A DNA stretch of 64,000 nt from Endozoicomonas sp965261315 (GCA_965261315.1 CBDHDM010000091.1:1-64000), one strand, 5' to 3'; positions 18,301-26,385 are shown, counted from the stretch's first letter. Notes: a model not told the origin generated them from the letters alone. A program made the numbers and translations.

Positions 18301-18436
18301 GAGACAGTACGTAGGTGGCCGGATGGTGAACTACCTTTCTGGGTATAATTTCCCGGTCAGTGGCCCAGGCACAGAGAAAAAGAATGGCCAGATAGATAAC
18401 GCTGACGAGAAGGATATGTTCCAGTTCAAAGCCCAT
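15386..18436 (-). CDS. cbrA: CbrA-type sensor histidine kinase with Na+/solute symporter domain
   Basis: Translated from ATG 18436 (AGGGG 8 nt upstream) the protein has 1016 residues. The first about 500 residues form a multi-helix sodium:solute symporter (SSS) domain (MGFELEHILLVSVIYLAILF; SSWAYYGSIG; HMFHMTFAENRD). A PAS-like domain (SLPMAVCSIDNS...MLWNQAMTALTGISAEDVLG) and a kinase core follow: H-box SIGQLAAGVAHEIGNPITG, N-box FINLLKNAADAS, G-boxes VEDLGHGIP and KGTGLGLAL. This SSS-PAS-kinase architecture is that of CbrA, in which the transporter domain is linked to histidine uptake in Pseudomonas. It overlaps a small ORF upstream and cbrB downstream, forming one operon. Confidence 0.88.
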   Translation of the reverse strand: MGFELEHILLVSVIYLAILFLCAWATDREIIPRKVVHHPATYVLSLGIYASSWAYYGSIGVAHDDGYVFLGFYFGLSGAFLLAPVLLVPILRITSTYQLSSLADVLAFRFRSPVAGTLSTLLLLFITFPLLALQIQAVADSVYLLSDEASPEILAFGFCIMVTLLTMMFGTRHLASRHQHDGLVVAIAFESLLKLLIMALLGAVVIFQVFGGFSGLNSWLEANSEVIIGMNSHLEDGPWRTTLLMFFASAVVMPHMFHMTFAENRDMKMLFTASWGLPFFLLLLSISTPLTLWAGLKIGSQYPPEYFPLAIGHALDSRWLTIIAYIGGLSAASGLFIVTSLSLSSMLLNHVILPLYQTKEPAQVQKNIYRWLTNIKRLIIVTLILATYGFYRLLHNEVDMYSLSIVAYVGALQLLPGTLSTLYWGKANHKGLILGILTGTTVWFFTLMLPLTIGLEIFPIRSVNFGTITNDGWYIAAASSLVVNVLVFYLVSSFTRMSDEESSAAAACLVREVSQQPYKIPKARSSYEFQEILSAPLGPVAAQTEINKALTDLNMRPDDNRPHSLRRLRDRIEKNLSGLMGPTVAHEIVDSFLPLDVENDYVPKDIHFMESRLEAYHSKLTGLAGELDSLRRYHRDTLNSLPMAVCSIDNSATDPLNSSGEVMLWNQAMTALTGISAEDVLGMPLKTIPAPWNQILSDFIHLPENHLTKHRIEMNGATHYFSLHKASIQAPVSGTGGNQVMLLEDQTETQMLEEQLFHSERLASIGQLAAGVAHEIGNPITGIDCLAQEMGALSSDPDIQQSSRQILEQTKRVSRIVQTLVSYAHSGQKGGNPSRNNSRDNSEASSLAEPVEVSSTIQEAISLLQLSHKNSNIVFRNLCSDGLCVSGNSQKLQQVFINLLKNAADASDLEGVVSVSTTANQHTVTIRVEDLGHGIPKTIQEKLFEPFFTTKEAGKGTGLGLALTWNIVEEHFGSIQVVSPLDSVTGRGSCFIISLPRHESESVFVEQPLEFQGDMA

Positions 18437-18602
18437 CGCTGTTACCCCTGACCTGAAGGGTAAAGCCTGCAACAATCAGGATGAACCAGAGAATCCAGGG
18501 CTGGTACCACTGCTCACCAAACGTAATCCACCAACCCATAATGGCCGGAGAAAAAAGGTAAATACCTATCACCAGAAGCAGGACGAGACGGTAGATATAC
18601 AT
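18426..18602 (-). CDS. small membrane protein overlapping cbrA start (CbrX-like)
   Basis: A 58-codon frame starts at ATG 18602 and stops at TGA 18426-18428, overlapping the cbrA start by 11 nt. The product is MYIYRLVLLLVIGIYLF followed by a short loop rich in Trp (IMGWW) and a second helix (PWILWFILIVAG), so two membrane segments. In Pseudomonas a small ORF named cbrX precedes and overlaps cbrA and controls its translation; the position here matches. There is no strong ribosome binding site in front of it. It is too short for many gene finders. Confidence 0.65.
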   Translation of the reverse strand: MYIYRLVLLLVIGIYLFSPAIMGWWITFGEQWYQPWILWFILIVAGFTLQVRGNSDGL

Positions 18603-18712
18603 ATTACGTCGGTACAGTTTCGCGGTTGGACAGACATGGTAATGGTTATATGGGGAAACCGCAAAATAGTTGTGGTTTTTTCTTTATCATTAGGGAGTTA
18701 GGGAGTACATGA

Positions 18713-19339
18713 CTAATTATCAATACCCCTTAATGTCTTTCGGAAGGTTAGATTGATTCTTGGTTCCACCTGCTTTGCCGTTTTTGTCAGGCAGTGTTGC
18801 CAGTACTTCTGGGTGCTTCCCGCCATCACCATTAAAGAGCCTGACATCAGGTCAAAAGTGTAAGGTGTCAGATCTTTTCTGTATTTGTGTCGCAGCCGAA
18901 ATCGTCGAGTGGCTCCCAGGCTGAACGATGCAATGATCGGGTTTTCTCCCAGCTCCGGTTCATCATCACTGTGCCAGCCATTGCTGTCCTGGCCGTTACG
19001 ATAAAGATTGATCAGAACGGAGTTGAAGTTATGACCACATATAGACTCAATCTGTTGCTTCATAGACTGTATTGTTGGGTTCCACGGATGCGGCGATAGT
19101 TCCAGTCCAGAATACTGATAGTTTGCATCAGCATCTCCCATCCATACCTGAAGCCTGGGAATAGGAAGGGTTTTACCATAAATGGTTATATGATCCTGCT
19201 GCCAGGGCAGTGTAGAGAGTAGCTCCGAGTAGAGCTGTTGGCATGTAGCTTCAGGAATTATCTCTGGCCAGAAAAACAGTTGGGCATCAGGAAGGTTGTG
19301 TATCTCTGGAGGTGTTGAAATGGAATAAAAAGTATTCAA
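18713..19339 (-). CDS. AlkB-family alpha-ketoglutarate-dependent DNA repair dioxygenase
   Basis: A 208-residue 2OG/Fe(II) dioxygenase of the AlkB (ALKBH2/3-like) group, which removes N-alkyl adducts from DNA or RNA bases. The iron-binding HxD lies in NGWHSDDEPELG and the distal His in the WQHCL segment. The 2OG-binding RxNLTFR is near the C-terminus (EPRINLTFRK). Upstream, the substrate-recognition lid PRLQVWMGD...YSG is also typical. It stands alone on the minus strand, separated from cbrX by about 110 bp. Confidence 0.9.
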   Translation of the reverse strand: MNTFYSISTPPEIHNLPDAQLFFWPEIIPEATCQQLYSELLSTLPWQQDHITIYGKTLPIPRLQVWMGDADANYQYSGLELSPHPWNPTIQSMKQQIESICGHNFNSVLINLYRNGQDSNGWHSDDEPELGENPIIASFSLGATRRFRLRHKYRKDLTPYTFDLMSGSLMVMAGSTQKYWQHCLTKTAKQVEPRINLTFRKTLRGIDN

Positions 19340-19374
19340 TCCGGTGGGCTCCTGACTGCTTACTTGAGCACTTG

Positions 19375-19422
19375 CAACAGCCTTAAGTATCGTTGAATGT
19401 ATTCAAGGACTTAAGGCTGTTG
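19375..19422. terminator. long hairpin downstream of the secreted hypothetical gene
   Basis: Two perfect 14-nt arms, CAACAGCCTTAAGT (19375-19388) and its complement (19409-19422), with a nested TTGAAT/ATTCAA pair inside, can form an almost fully paired stem. It begins 10 nt after the stop of the minus-strand gene ending at 19433, so it probably ends that transcript. There is no clear T-run, so a terminator role is inferred from position. Confidence 0.5.
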
Positions 19423-19432
19423 TTGTATGGAA

Positions 19433-20188
19433 CTAAAAACCTGGAGAGTCGTAAGTCACCCAGTAGATCATTTCTCCAGGACAGTCGCTGCCCAGTACAT
19501 CTTCCATAATATTATCGAGTTTCAGCTTGCCAATTTTCTCCAGCCATTCATCGTCATCTATCTTTTCTTCCAGCAACCAGCTGGGTACAGACTGGCTGTC
19601 GGAGTTATACCAGGCCACTGGAAAACGCATATCTCTGGGAAGGCGATTACGCTTCACGCTCAGTGATGCATCGCAGCGTACTACCAGGCTATCTGCTACC
19701 TGCTGACGCTTACGTAGATACTTTGTGGACTCTTTAGCGTATTTTTCTTCGTATGGGCTTATCAACTCTTCATGGCGGCTTTCCAGGCAATGGTCATAAG
19801 CACGGCTGGTATCGCTATTTTCATAACCCATAATGTCACAGGCTTCAGTAACCCGGGTTTTAATATCGCGGCTGAGCTCTTCATACCAGGGCGCATTGGC
19901 TCCGAGTACTCTTTGAGCTTCAAGGGTTGCAACAAAGCTCAGGTTTTCATCCGGTGTAAAGCAGGATGAAGCATCTTGTGTATGGACTGGTGCTTTAGTA
20001 CTTATAGACGGCTCTTGACGGATAAGCTGCTCCCGGGTTCTTCTTGCAGCATTGCAGAAATCAGAATTCTCTGCAGCAGGGCTGTCGGAAGCTATGCCTG
20101 GAGAGGCAAAAGCCAGGGTATTGGCCACCAGGTTGGAAGAAAAAAAGGAAAGAGCAGCCACAAAAGCTGTTTTGAGGACTATCGACAT
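19433..20188 (-). CDS. secreted protein of unknown function
   Basis: I place the start at ATG 20188 because AAGGAG (complement at 20194-20199) sits 5 nt upstream and the product then begins with a typical Sec signal peptide (MSIVLKTAFVAALSFFSSNLVA). The mature part is about 230 residues, polar and charged, with several Cys (DFCNAAR, SSCFTP, EACDIM, YDHCLE, VRCDAS, SDCPGE) that could form disulfides in the periplasm. I do not recognise a family. It stands between gluQ and alkB on the same strand, with its own hairpin downstream. Confidence 0.6.
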   Translation of the reverse strand: MSIVLKTAFVAALSFFSSNLVANTLAFASPGIASDSPAAENSDFCNAARRTREQLIRQEPSISTKAPVHTQDASSCFTPDENLSFVATLEAQRVLGANAPWYEELSRDIKTRVTEACDIMGYENSDTSRAYDHCLESRHEELISPYEEKYAKESTKYLRKRQQVADSLVVRCDASLSVKRNRLPRDMRFPVAWYNSDSQSVPSWLLEEKIDDDEWLEKIGKLKLDNIMEDVLGSDCPGEMIYWVTYDSPGF

Positions 20189-20299
20189 ATTCGCTCCTTG
20201 AACACATCTTTTTCGGGCCCATCTCCAGATACCCCGAGGCACTGGATGTGAATTATTCAACCATATATAACATGTTCAGCTGGACAGGGGTAGGTTTGG

Positions 20300-21196
20300 T
20301 CAAAGAGTGTCCTGCAGAATCTCTCTTTTACCAACTATATCTCTTATCGACCAGTTTTGTACTCCCCAGGAGAGTATATTCTCAATAGAACTCATCAAAA
20401 GGTCAGGTTCTGGCTGAAGTCCCAATGCGATCAATGCCTTGATCATTGTCGGGCGTGGGTTTTTCAGAGGTATGGCAGGAGCATGATTCTGCTTGCTGAG
20501 CTTGTTGCCGTTGCCTTGTGTGATAACCGGAACATGGGCATAGACAGGGTGAGGGAAATTCAGCTGACTCTGCAAATAGATTTGTCTTGGTGTTGAGTCC
20601 AGAAGGTCTATACCTCTGACAATATGAGTGATTCCCTGAAAATGATCGTCAGTACAGACGGCCAGTTGATAAGCGTACAGACCATCCTTGCGCTTCAGTA
20701 TAAAGTCTCCAAGAGTGCTTAGGTCAAACGATTGCTCACCTTGAATTCGATCCCGAAATTGAATGATCTGATCATTACATAGAAGTCTCAACCCGTGGGA
20801 TTGTTTGGGGATAATGCGGTTCTTTCGACAGTAGCCCGGATAGACACCATTGAGTCCGGCAAGTCTTTTGCGGGTGCAGGTACACGGGTAAAGTTTTTCT
20901 TCGAGCAGCAGTTTATTCAGTACCTCGTCATAGGCTTTGCTGCGATCACTTTGAAACAGCACACTGCCATCCCATTGCAGACCATAGACTTCCAGCGTCT
21001 TAAGAATGAGATCTGCGGCTCCGGGCTGCTCTCTGGGGGGATCAATATCTTCCACTCGAACCAGCCATTTTCCCTGATGGGCATGGACGTCCAGATAACT
21101 GGCCAGAGCGGCAACCAGTGAACCAAAGTGCAGAGGGCCAGATGGGGAAGGAGCAAAACGTCCGATGTAGCTTGTGGTACTCAGTGTGTCGCCCAT
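20300..21196 (-). CDS. gluQ: glutamyl-Q tRNA(Asp) synthetase
   Basis: GluQ-RS attaches glutamate to the queuosine base of tRNA(Asp). The 298-residue protein is a truncated glutamyl-tRNA synthetase: it has the class I catalytic domain with the HIGH-type motif in APSPSGPLHFGSL, a zinc-site pattern (YPCTCTRKRL...YPGYCR) and the KMSKS equivalent KLSKQNHA, but no anticodon-binding domain. It lies downstream of dksA on the same strand, the classical gammaproteobacterial order dksA-gluQ, with about 200 bp between them. Confidence 0.96.
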   Translation of the reverse strand: MGDTLSTTSYIGRFAPSPSGPLHFGSLVAALASYLDVHAHQGKWLVRVEDIDPPREQPGAADLILKTLEVYGLQWDGSVLFQSDRSKAYDEVLNKLLLEEKLYPCTCTRKRLAGLNGVYPGYCRKNRIIPKQSHGLRLLCNDQIIQFRDRIQGEQSFDLSTLGDFILKRKDGLYAYQLAVCTDDHFQGITHIVRGIDLLDSTPRQIYLQSQLNFPHPVYAHVPVITQGNGNKLSKQNHAPAIPLKNPRPTMIKALIALGLQPEPDLLMSSIENILSWGVQNWSIRDIVGKREILQDTL

Positions 21197-21397
21197 ATGT
21201 AGAGATTATGAGTCAGGCAAAAAATGGTTCAGGAATTTATTGAAACAGGCCATAAGGGGCTGCTAGTACCCACTGTGCTTTTCAGGGTAGCTGGTTCAGG
21301 CAGGGAGGTAGAACGAATGTCAAGTGAGAACCAGGCTGTGAAACTGAATGTATCACAGCCCTGGCACTAACAGGCTGATTTCAACAGCCTGGTTTCA

Positions 21398-21841
21398 TCA
21401 GTTGCCCAGCTGCCTTTCCTTTATTTCAGCCAGAGTCTTGCAGTCAATGCAAAGCGTGGCTGTTGGTCTGGCTTCCAAACGACGAATACCGATTTCTACG
21501 CCGCAGCTGTCGCAGAAGCCATAATCATCCTCTTCAATCCGGGCCAGGGTGCTATCGATTTTCCTGATCAGTTTCCGCTCACGGTCACGGGTTCTAAGTT
21601 CAAGGCTGAACTCTTCTTCCTGACTGGCGCGATCAGCAGGGTCCGGGAAGTTCGCGGCATCATCCTGCATATGGTTCACTGTACGATCCACTTCTTCCAT
21701 CAGTTCCCGCTTCCAGTTCAGCAGGATCTGGGTGAAGTGAGCAACCTGTTGCTCATTCATGTACGTTTCCCCATCCTTTTCCTGGTATGGAGTAAACGAT
21801 TTGAGCAGATTGCCTGTATCCGCGTTTTTCTGTGCTGACAT
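21398..21841 (-). CDS. dksA: RNA polymerase-binding transcription factor DksA
   Basis: DksA binds the RNA polymerase secondary channel and acts with ppGpp in the stringent response. The 147-residue protein has the coiled-coil region with the tip motif DPADRASQEEE and the C-terminal zinc finger (CDSCG...CIDC). This Cys4 form is the zinc-containing paralogue type. It precedes gluQ. Downstream, CAGGCTG/CAGCCTG near 21370-21392 could form a weak hairpin that separates or attenuates read-through to gluQ. Confidence 0.97.
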   Translation of the reverse strand: MSAQKNADTGNLLKSFTPYQEKDGETYMNEQQVAHFTQILLNWKRELMEEVDRTVNHMQDDAANFPDPADRASQEEEFSLELRTRDRERKLIRKIDSTLARIEEDDYGFCDSCGVEIGIRRLEARPTATLCIDCKTLAEIKERQLGN

Positions 21842-22288
21842 GATTACAGCCTCACCACCTTCTATTCATGAGCCAGGGGAACAACAATCCTGGATCTCTC
21901 CATTTAGAGGCGCTCGCATTCTGCCTGTTGACAGCAGCCTCTGCGATCCCTCTGTAACTGCCGGTAAACCGGCTCCCTGAAAGCCAAGGTCAACACCATG
22001 GGTGCCTGGCGAGAACAAAAGCTCCTGGCACTTGCCTCTTGCCTTCCTTAAAGAAGCGGAGAAACTACCAAAACACATGGCAAGACGCCATAAAAAAATG
22101 TCATCCGCTTTCTGACATTGACTAAAACATCTGCTCAGGTCAACTGATATTATGGTCTCTATCAGCTGTCCAACTGATTCTGAGGGCTTATCAGCCCTGC
22201 AGATACAGGAATGATCAACCGCCATCTTAAAATTCTAGTTTAGAATATAAATAATTAAATTAATGAAGTTAAGTAATGAGTATCTGTA
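21842..22288. promoter_or_regulatory. divergent dksA-sfsA intergenic region
   Basis: A 447-bp region without a convincing gene, between divergent dksA and sfsA. The sfsA-proximal end (22228-22280) is very AT-rich and holds a small palindrome, ATTCTAgttTAGAAT (22232-22246), close to where a promoter is expected. In enterobacteria sfsA and dksA are co-oriented, so the divergent arrangement differs. Confidence 0.4.
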
Positions 22289-23017
22289 ATGAAATACGAT
22301 AGTTACCTCTCGGAGGCACGCCTTATAAAACGGTACAAACGTTTTATGGCGGATGTTGAGTTGTCGGATGGTTCCCAAATTACCCTCCACTGCCCAAATA
22401 CCGGCTCCATGAAGAACTGCCTCTACCCCGGTTACCGGGTATGGTTCTCAGATTCCAAAAATCCCAAGCGAAAATACCCCTGCACCTGGGAGCAAGCCGA
22501 GATCCCGGTAATTTTTGATGGTGAAGAGCGCATAACGTTGGCCGGACTGAACACCGGGCGAGCCAATGCCCTGGTGGAAGAGCTGCTAATGGCAGGCGAC
22601 GTTCAGGAACTGTCTGAATACCAGAATATCCGTCGTGAGGTTCGTTATGGTGAAGAGAACAGTCGTATTGATCTGTTGCTTCAGCAGGAGGGGCTGGTGG
22701 ACTGTTATGTCGAGGTCAAAAGTGTCACGCTGGCGATGGGAGATGGGGTTGGCCTGTTTCCGGATGCCGTAACCAGCCGGGGCACAAAACACCTGCGTGA
22801 GCTTACACAGATGGTTGCGGGTGGTGACCGGGCGGTATTGTTTTTCTGCGTTCAGCATACCGGTATTGATCGTGTGTCAGCTGCTAAAGAGATTGATCCG
22901 GTTTATGCTGAAGCCCTGAAACAGGCTATCGAAGCTGGCGTGGAGATTATGGCCTGGGGAGCTGAAATGTCCCCAGAAAACATTAAGCTTGTAGAGCCAC
23001 TCCCCGTCATTCTTTAA
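22289..23017 (+). CDS. sfsA: DNA-binding protein SfsA (sugar fermentation stimulation)
   Basis: A 242-residue member of the SfsA family, first described as enhancing maltose metabolism in E. coli and carrying a restriction-endonuclease-like C-terminal fold. Visible family motifs are RYKRFMADVEL, HCPNTGSMKNCLYPG, YGEENSRIDLLL, CYVEVKSVTL (core PD-ExK-like residues) and FPDAVTSRGTKHLREL. Family length agrees. It is divergent from dksA, with which it commonly clusters. The precise biochemical role of SfsA remains uncertain. Confidence 0.95.
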   Translation: MKYDSYLSEARLIKRYKRFMADVELSDGSQITLHCPNTGSMKNCLYPGYRVWFSDSKNPKRKYPCTWEQAEIPVIFDGEERITLAGLNTGRANALVEELLMAGDVQELSEYQNIRREVRYGEENSRIDLLLQQEGLVDCYVEVKSVTLAMGDGVGLFPDAVTSRGTKHLRELTQMVAGGDRAVLFFCVQHTGIDRVSAAKEIDPVYAEALKQAIEAGVEIMAWGAEMSPENIKLVEPLPVIL

Positions 23018-23065
23018 GTGAGCGTATTATCAAAATAAGTGTTGGTCATTGACAAGGAGGTTATT

Positions 23066-23273
23066 GTGCCATCGATAGACTGCATAGATGAGATCGAAAT
23101 CAATGCATCGATAACAACTGTATTTGACGGTTATCGACGGCGTAACGCTGCAGCTGGCCGATGTTGACCGGATTGCACTCCGGCTCATGATTTCTGACAC
23201 AGGCCTGCTCGCAGAGAATCTCTGTTGGACAGACCCACTTCAAGCGTCCCCTTCCGGATACCCGAAAATATGA
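23066..23273 (+). pseudogene. small frameshifted ORF with strong ribosome binding site
   Basis: AAGGAGG at 23054-23060 precedes GTG 23066. The first frame reads about 20 residues ending near ASITTVFDG. After about 23129 the coherent reading continues in another frame (VIDGVTLQLADVDRIALRL) to a TGA at 23271. The change coincides with a small inverted repeat (CGATAAC/GTTATCG, 23109-23136). It looks like the beginning of a decayed gene of unknown function. The rest of this 320-bp interval holds nothing else I can support. Confidence 0.3.
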
Positions 23274-23339
23274 CTATATCCTTTTTTACACGACGATTTT
23301 ATAATCAAACTTTATCAACCTTTACCTGTAGACCGGTTA

Positions 23340-23948
23340 ATGTTGCTTTATATTCTTGATCTTTTTGGTACTGCGGTTTTCGCGATTAGTGGTGTCTGGC
23401 TGGCTTGCCGTAAAGACATGGACTTGTTTGGCGCAATGGTGCTTGCCTTTGTCACGGCAGTTGGGGGTGGCACTATAAGGGACGTATTGCTCTCTTCCAC
23501 ACCGGTATTCTGGATTACTGATACGCTTTATCTTCTGGTTATTCTTGCTGCAACTCTGCTTGCTATTGTTATACGTCAGTGGCATGAACGCAGTAAATGG
23601 ATTCTCCAGGTTTCCGACGCTTTGGGACTGGCTGTCTTTGTGGTGATTGGTGTTACTAAATCTCTGTCGTTTGGTTTCGATCCGATGGTGGCCATTATGA
23701 TGGGCGTATTAACTGGTTGTGGCGGTGGTGCTATTCGGGATGTGCTGGCAGGAGAAGTGCCGATGGTGCTGAGAAAGGAAATTTATGCGTCAGCTGCCAT
23801 GGTGGGGGGGGCTGTGTTTATATTTCTTGATCCCGTGCTCAATAACAGTGACCTAACAACAATGATTGCGGTTATCACGGTACTGGCTTTAAGACTACTG
23901 GCGCTTTATAAAGGCCTGTCTTTGCCACGTTTTGACCTGCCGATATAA
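23340..23948 (+). CDS. TRIC/UPF0126-family membrane channel protein
   Basis: A 202-residue inner-membrane protein with about six to seven helices in two homologous halves, each with the family signature: AVGGGTIRDVLLSSTPVFW near residue 40 and GCGGGAIRDVLAGEVPMVL near residue 127. This is the bacterial trimeric intracellular cation (TRIC) channel family, E. coli YicG/YadS-like, thought to conduct monovalent cations. It stands alone between remnants, so the context gives no hint of its physiological role. Confidence 0.92.
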   Translation: MLLYILDLFGTAVFAISGVWLACRKDMDLFGAMVLAFVTAVGGGTIRDVLLSSTPVFWITDTLYLLVILAATLLAIVIRQWHERSKWILQVSDALGLAVFVVIGVTKSLSFGFDPMVAIMMGVLTGCGGGAIRDVLAGEVPMVLRKEIYASAAMVGGAVFIFLDPVLNNSDLTTMIAVITVLALRLLALYKGLSLPRFDLPI

Positions 23949-24020
23949 ATGAACCCATCGTCTGAACACAATCCATGTTATTAAATTCAGATTATCGTTG
24001 AAAATTCTTCAGGCTTTCCG

Positions 24021-24380
24021 ATGAACAACAGCAGCAAGCCATCAGGTCGCTGGCAGAGATGCCGGACTACTTTGGCATGGAACCGCAATCGAGTGAGTTC
24101 GGATCAAACGACAGCCAGGTGGCGCTTGATAGCCTGAGGTCACTAAACGGCAAGGCCTCACCCGTTCAGCAACGCCACGCTGCGATTGAGGAAAGGCTAA
24201 GAACTGAAGTGAAGGAATTTACCCGACTCCGGTTTAACGCTTTTTGCTGCAGAGGGCACCGTACAAGGGGCTGTCTCTGCCCAGGTTCGGGCTATCTGTC
24301 TGAAGTCAGGCGCTGTGTCAGATACTGTTGGCAATCCTCTGTCAGCAGTATCTGATGTGTTCAATCATTTACCATCGGGT
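24021..24380 (+). pseudogene. remnant of an unknown gene, frameshifted
   Basis: The frame through 24021-24240 reads as a soluble helical segment without its own start signal (LSDEQQQQAIRSLAEMPD, then SPVQQRHAAIEERLRTEVKE). It degenerates after about 24235, while a neighbouring frame continues plausibly (GTVQGAVSAQVRAICLKSG) toward the opposite-strand gene. Composition and a coherent but broken reading suggest a decayed gene. I do not recognise the family. Otherwise the 430-bp interval before 24382 is empty. Confidence 0.3.
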
Positions 24381-24381
24381 G

Positions 24382-25143
24382 TCAGAATCCCCATTTTTCC
24401 TGGATGGTCTTCAGATACTCGGGCCATTCCTGCGCCATATAGCTTTCCAGTTTCTTGACTTTATTGTTTGCTTCATTCAGTAAGTTTTCCGGGTGTCTTG
24501 GGTATCTGGGGCCATCAACCTCCTGATCAATCCCATAACCATCGAGGCCCAGTGTCTCAAAGCAGTCGTTAATGAACTGGCCATTTAACTGATTTTTTTG
24601 GTCAACTTCAACACAGCCCGCCCGGACAATATTCAGGTACGACATGGCAATTTTCTTTTCTGAGCCTTCCCTGCCAACATAGAATTTGGAATCTTTGCGG
24701 GGGAGGTAAACATAAATATCAGCGTCCCCACGGGTTCCCAGAACATTTTTCTGGTGCTCCTTACGATAGAATGAAACTTTATCTGCGGTTATTTTTACCC
24801 GCTGGTATCCCGGACCTTCGCGTTTATCAAAATCGGGCAGTTGACCCTTCTTTACGGCAAAGAGTAAACCATTGACGTAACTTCCCGGCGATTCTTCAAG
24901 GCTCAGAGCCCTTTCCTGGCTCTTGGACATCCAGAGGTTCCACTGTCTGGTTACGTCGTTTATTGTAACCGGCAGAAACTCGGCATTTTCAGGATCTGGT
25001 GCAGTGGCGGTGCGGGCAAGGGTTGACATCAGACTGCCATAGCCAAATATATAGGCATATTCATCCTGATTATCCTCTGCAAGCGCCAGATTGCTGGTCA
25101 CCAAGGATAATAATAGTGCTAAAACGTATTTGCTTGATTTCAT
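24382..25143 (-). CDS. secreted gamma-glutamylcyclotransferase-like protein
   Basis: The 253-residue protein starts with a clear Sec signal peptide (MKSSKYVLALLLSLVTSNLALA) and then shows the GGCT fold: the phosphate-like loop YIFGYGSLM near residue 32 and the acid/base segment FDKREGPGYQRV near residue 106. Enzymes of this fold cleave gamma-glutamyl amines or glutathione-derived dipeptides to 5-oxoproline. Most are cytoplasmic, so an exported version is of some interest. A tail of about 80 residues extends past the core. The substrate cannot be inferred from the neighbours. Confidence 0.72.
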   Translation of the reverse strand: MKSSKYVLALLLSLVTSNLALAEDNQDEYAYIFGYGSLMSTLARTATAPDPENAEFLPVTINDVTRQWNLWMSKSQERALSLEESPGSYVNGLLFAVKKGQLPDFDKREGPGYQRVKITADKVSFYRKEHQKNVLGTRGDADIYVYLPRKDSKFYVGREGSEKKIAMSYLNIVRAGCVEVDQKNQLNGQFINDCFETLGLDGYGIDQEVDGPRYPRHPENLLNEANNKVKKLESYMAQEWPEYLKTIQEKWGF

Positions 25144-25266
25144 AGCTATAAACGTCCTTATCGTAATATTCAGTTTTCCAAGGATAGTGGATCTTTTGAA
25201 TTTAAAACTGACAATACGGTAAGAAGCGCTAACAATGTGCGCCTGTTGCGCTGATGTCTGAAAAAG

Positions 25267-26385
25267 CTACGTCTGTTCCGCACCCTGTTGGTTGAGAGCC
25301 CAGACGATATGTTCTCTTACCAGTCCTGATGGATGGTTTAGACGGTTCTGCAGCGCTGAAATGATTGTTTTATCGGTAGGGGCATTCCCCAGCGCAACAG
25401 CAATATTCCGCAGCCAGCTGTCATAACCGGCCCTGCGGATAGGCGAGCCGGCTGTTCGCTCCAGAAACTGTGCTTCACTCCAGTTGAAAAGCTCCACCAG
25501 ATCACTGGCATCCAGATGATGACGGGGTTGGAAGTCACTTTCCTGAGTAGGTTTGGCAAAACGGTTCCAGGGGCAGGCCAGCTGACAGTCATCGCAGCCA
25601 TAGATACGATTTCCCATCAGTGGGCGAAGTTCTTCAGGGATGGGGCCTTTGTTTTCGATGGTCAGGTAAGAAATGCAGCGGCGGGCATCCACCTGGTAAG
25701 GTGCAACAATCGCTTGAGTCGGACACTGATCGATACAGGAGGTGCAACGACCGCAATGATTGGTGTCATAGGGCTTATCCACAGGCAGGGGCAGGTTTGT
25801 GAATAACTCACCAAGAAAGAAGAATGAACCCGCCTGTCGATTCAGTATCAGAGAGTGCTTTCCCATCCAGCCCAGTCCAGCCTGTTGGGCCAGTGGGCGC
25901 TCCATCACCGGTGCACTGTCCACAAAGGCACGGTAACCATGTTCACCCACTGCAGCTTCGATCTGCTTGCCCAGTTGGGTTAGCCGCTTTCGAACTAATT
26001 TATGGTAGTCGCGACCCAGTGCATAACGGGATACATAGGCTTTGTCCGGCTCATTCAGCAGTTTGACGGTTTCTGTGTCTGCAGGCAGGTAATCCATGCG
26101 TGCCGAAATAACCCGCAATGATCCGGGGTGCAGTTGATCCGGGTGCGCTCTAAGCTCCTTGTGCTGAGTCATGTAGGCCATATCGCCGTGATAGCCTTTC
26201 TTCAGCCAGTTACTCAGGTGCTGAATATCACTTTCCGGAACTTTTGCCTCCGCTATCCCTACCTCTTGAAAGCCAAGCTCTCTGGCCCAGATGCGAATTT
26301 TATCGACCAAATTTTCCATATCCGGTGCTGGCGATGAGTCTGTCAATGTGGTTAAAGTGGACTGTAAAGATGACTGTTCAGACAC
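25267..26385 (-). CDS. queG: epoxyqueuosine reductase
   Basis: QueG performs the last step of queuosine synthesis in tRNA, reducing epoxyqueuosine with a cobalamin cofactor and two [4Fe-4S] clusters. The 372-residue protein shows DYHKLVRKRL, the proposed catalytic Asp in FVDSAPVMERPLAQQAGLGW, and cluster motifs CGRCTSCIDQCPTQAI and CDDCQLACPWN. A HEAT-like C-terminal tail (SGLVREHIVWAL) follows. It is divergent from nnr with a very short intergenic space, the usual arrangement in gammaproteobacteria. GluQ in this window acts on the same modified nucleoside. Confidence 0.96.
   Translation of the reverse strand: MSEQSSLQSTLTTLTDSSPAPDMENLVDKIRIWARELGFQEVGIAEAKVPESDIQHLSNWLKKGYHGDMAYMTQHKELRAHPDQLHPGSLRVISARMDYLPADTETVKLLNEPDKAYVSRYALGRDYHKLVRKRLTQLGKQIEAAVGEHGYRAFVDSAPVMERPLAQQAGLGWMGKHSLILNRQAGSFFFLGELFTNLPLPVDKPYDTNHCGRCTSCIDQCPTQAIVAPYQVDARRCISYLTIENKGPIPEELRPLMGNRIYGCDDCQLACPWNRFAKPTQESDFQPRHHLDASDLVELFNWSEAQFLERTAGSPIRRAGYDSWLRNIAVALGNAPTDKTIISALQNRLNHPSGLVREHIVWALNQQGAEQT

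Noticed and set aside
21866..22225. 119-codon minus-strand frame upstream of dksA
   Set aside because: No start signal, Cys/Ser-rich shadow composition; the space is better explained as the dksA/sfsA promoter region.
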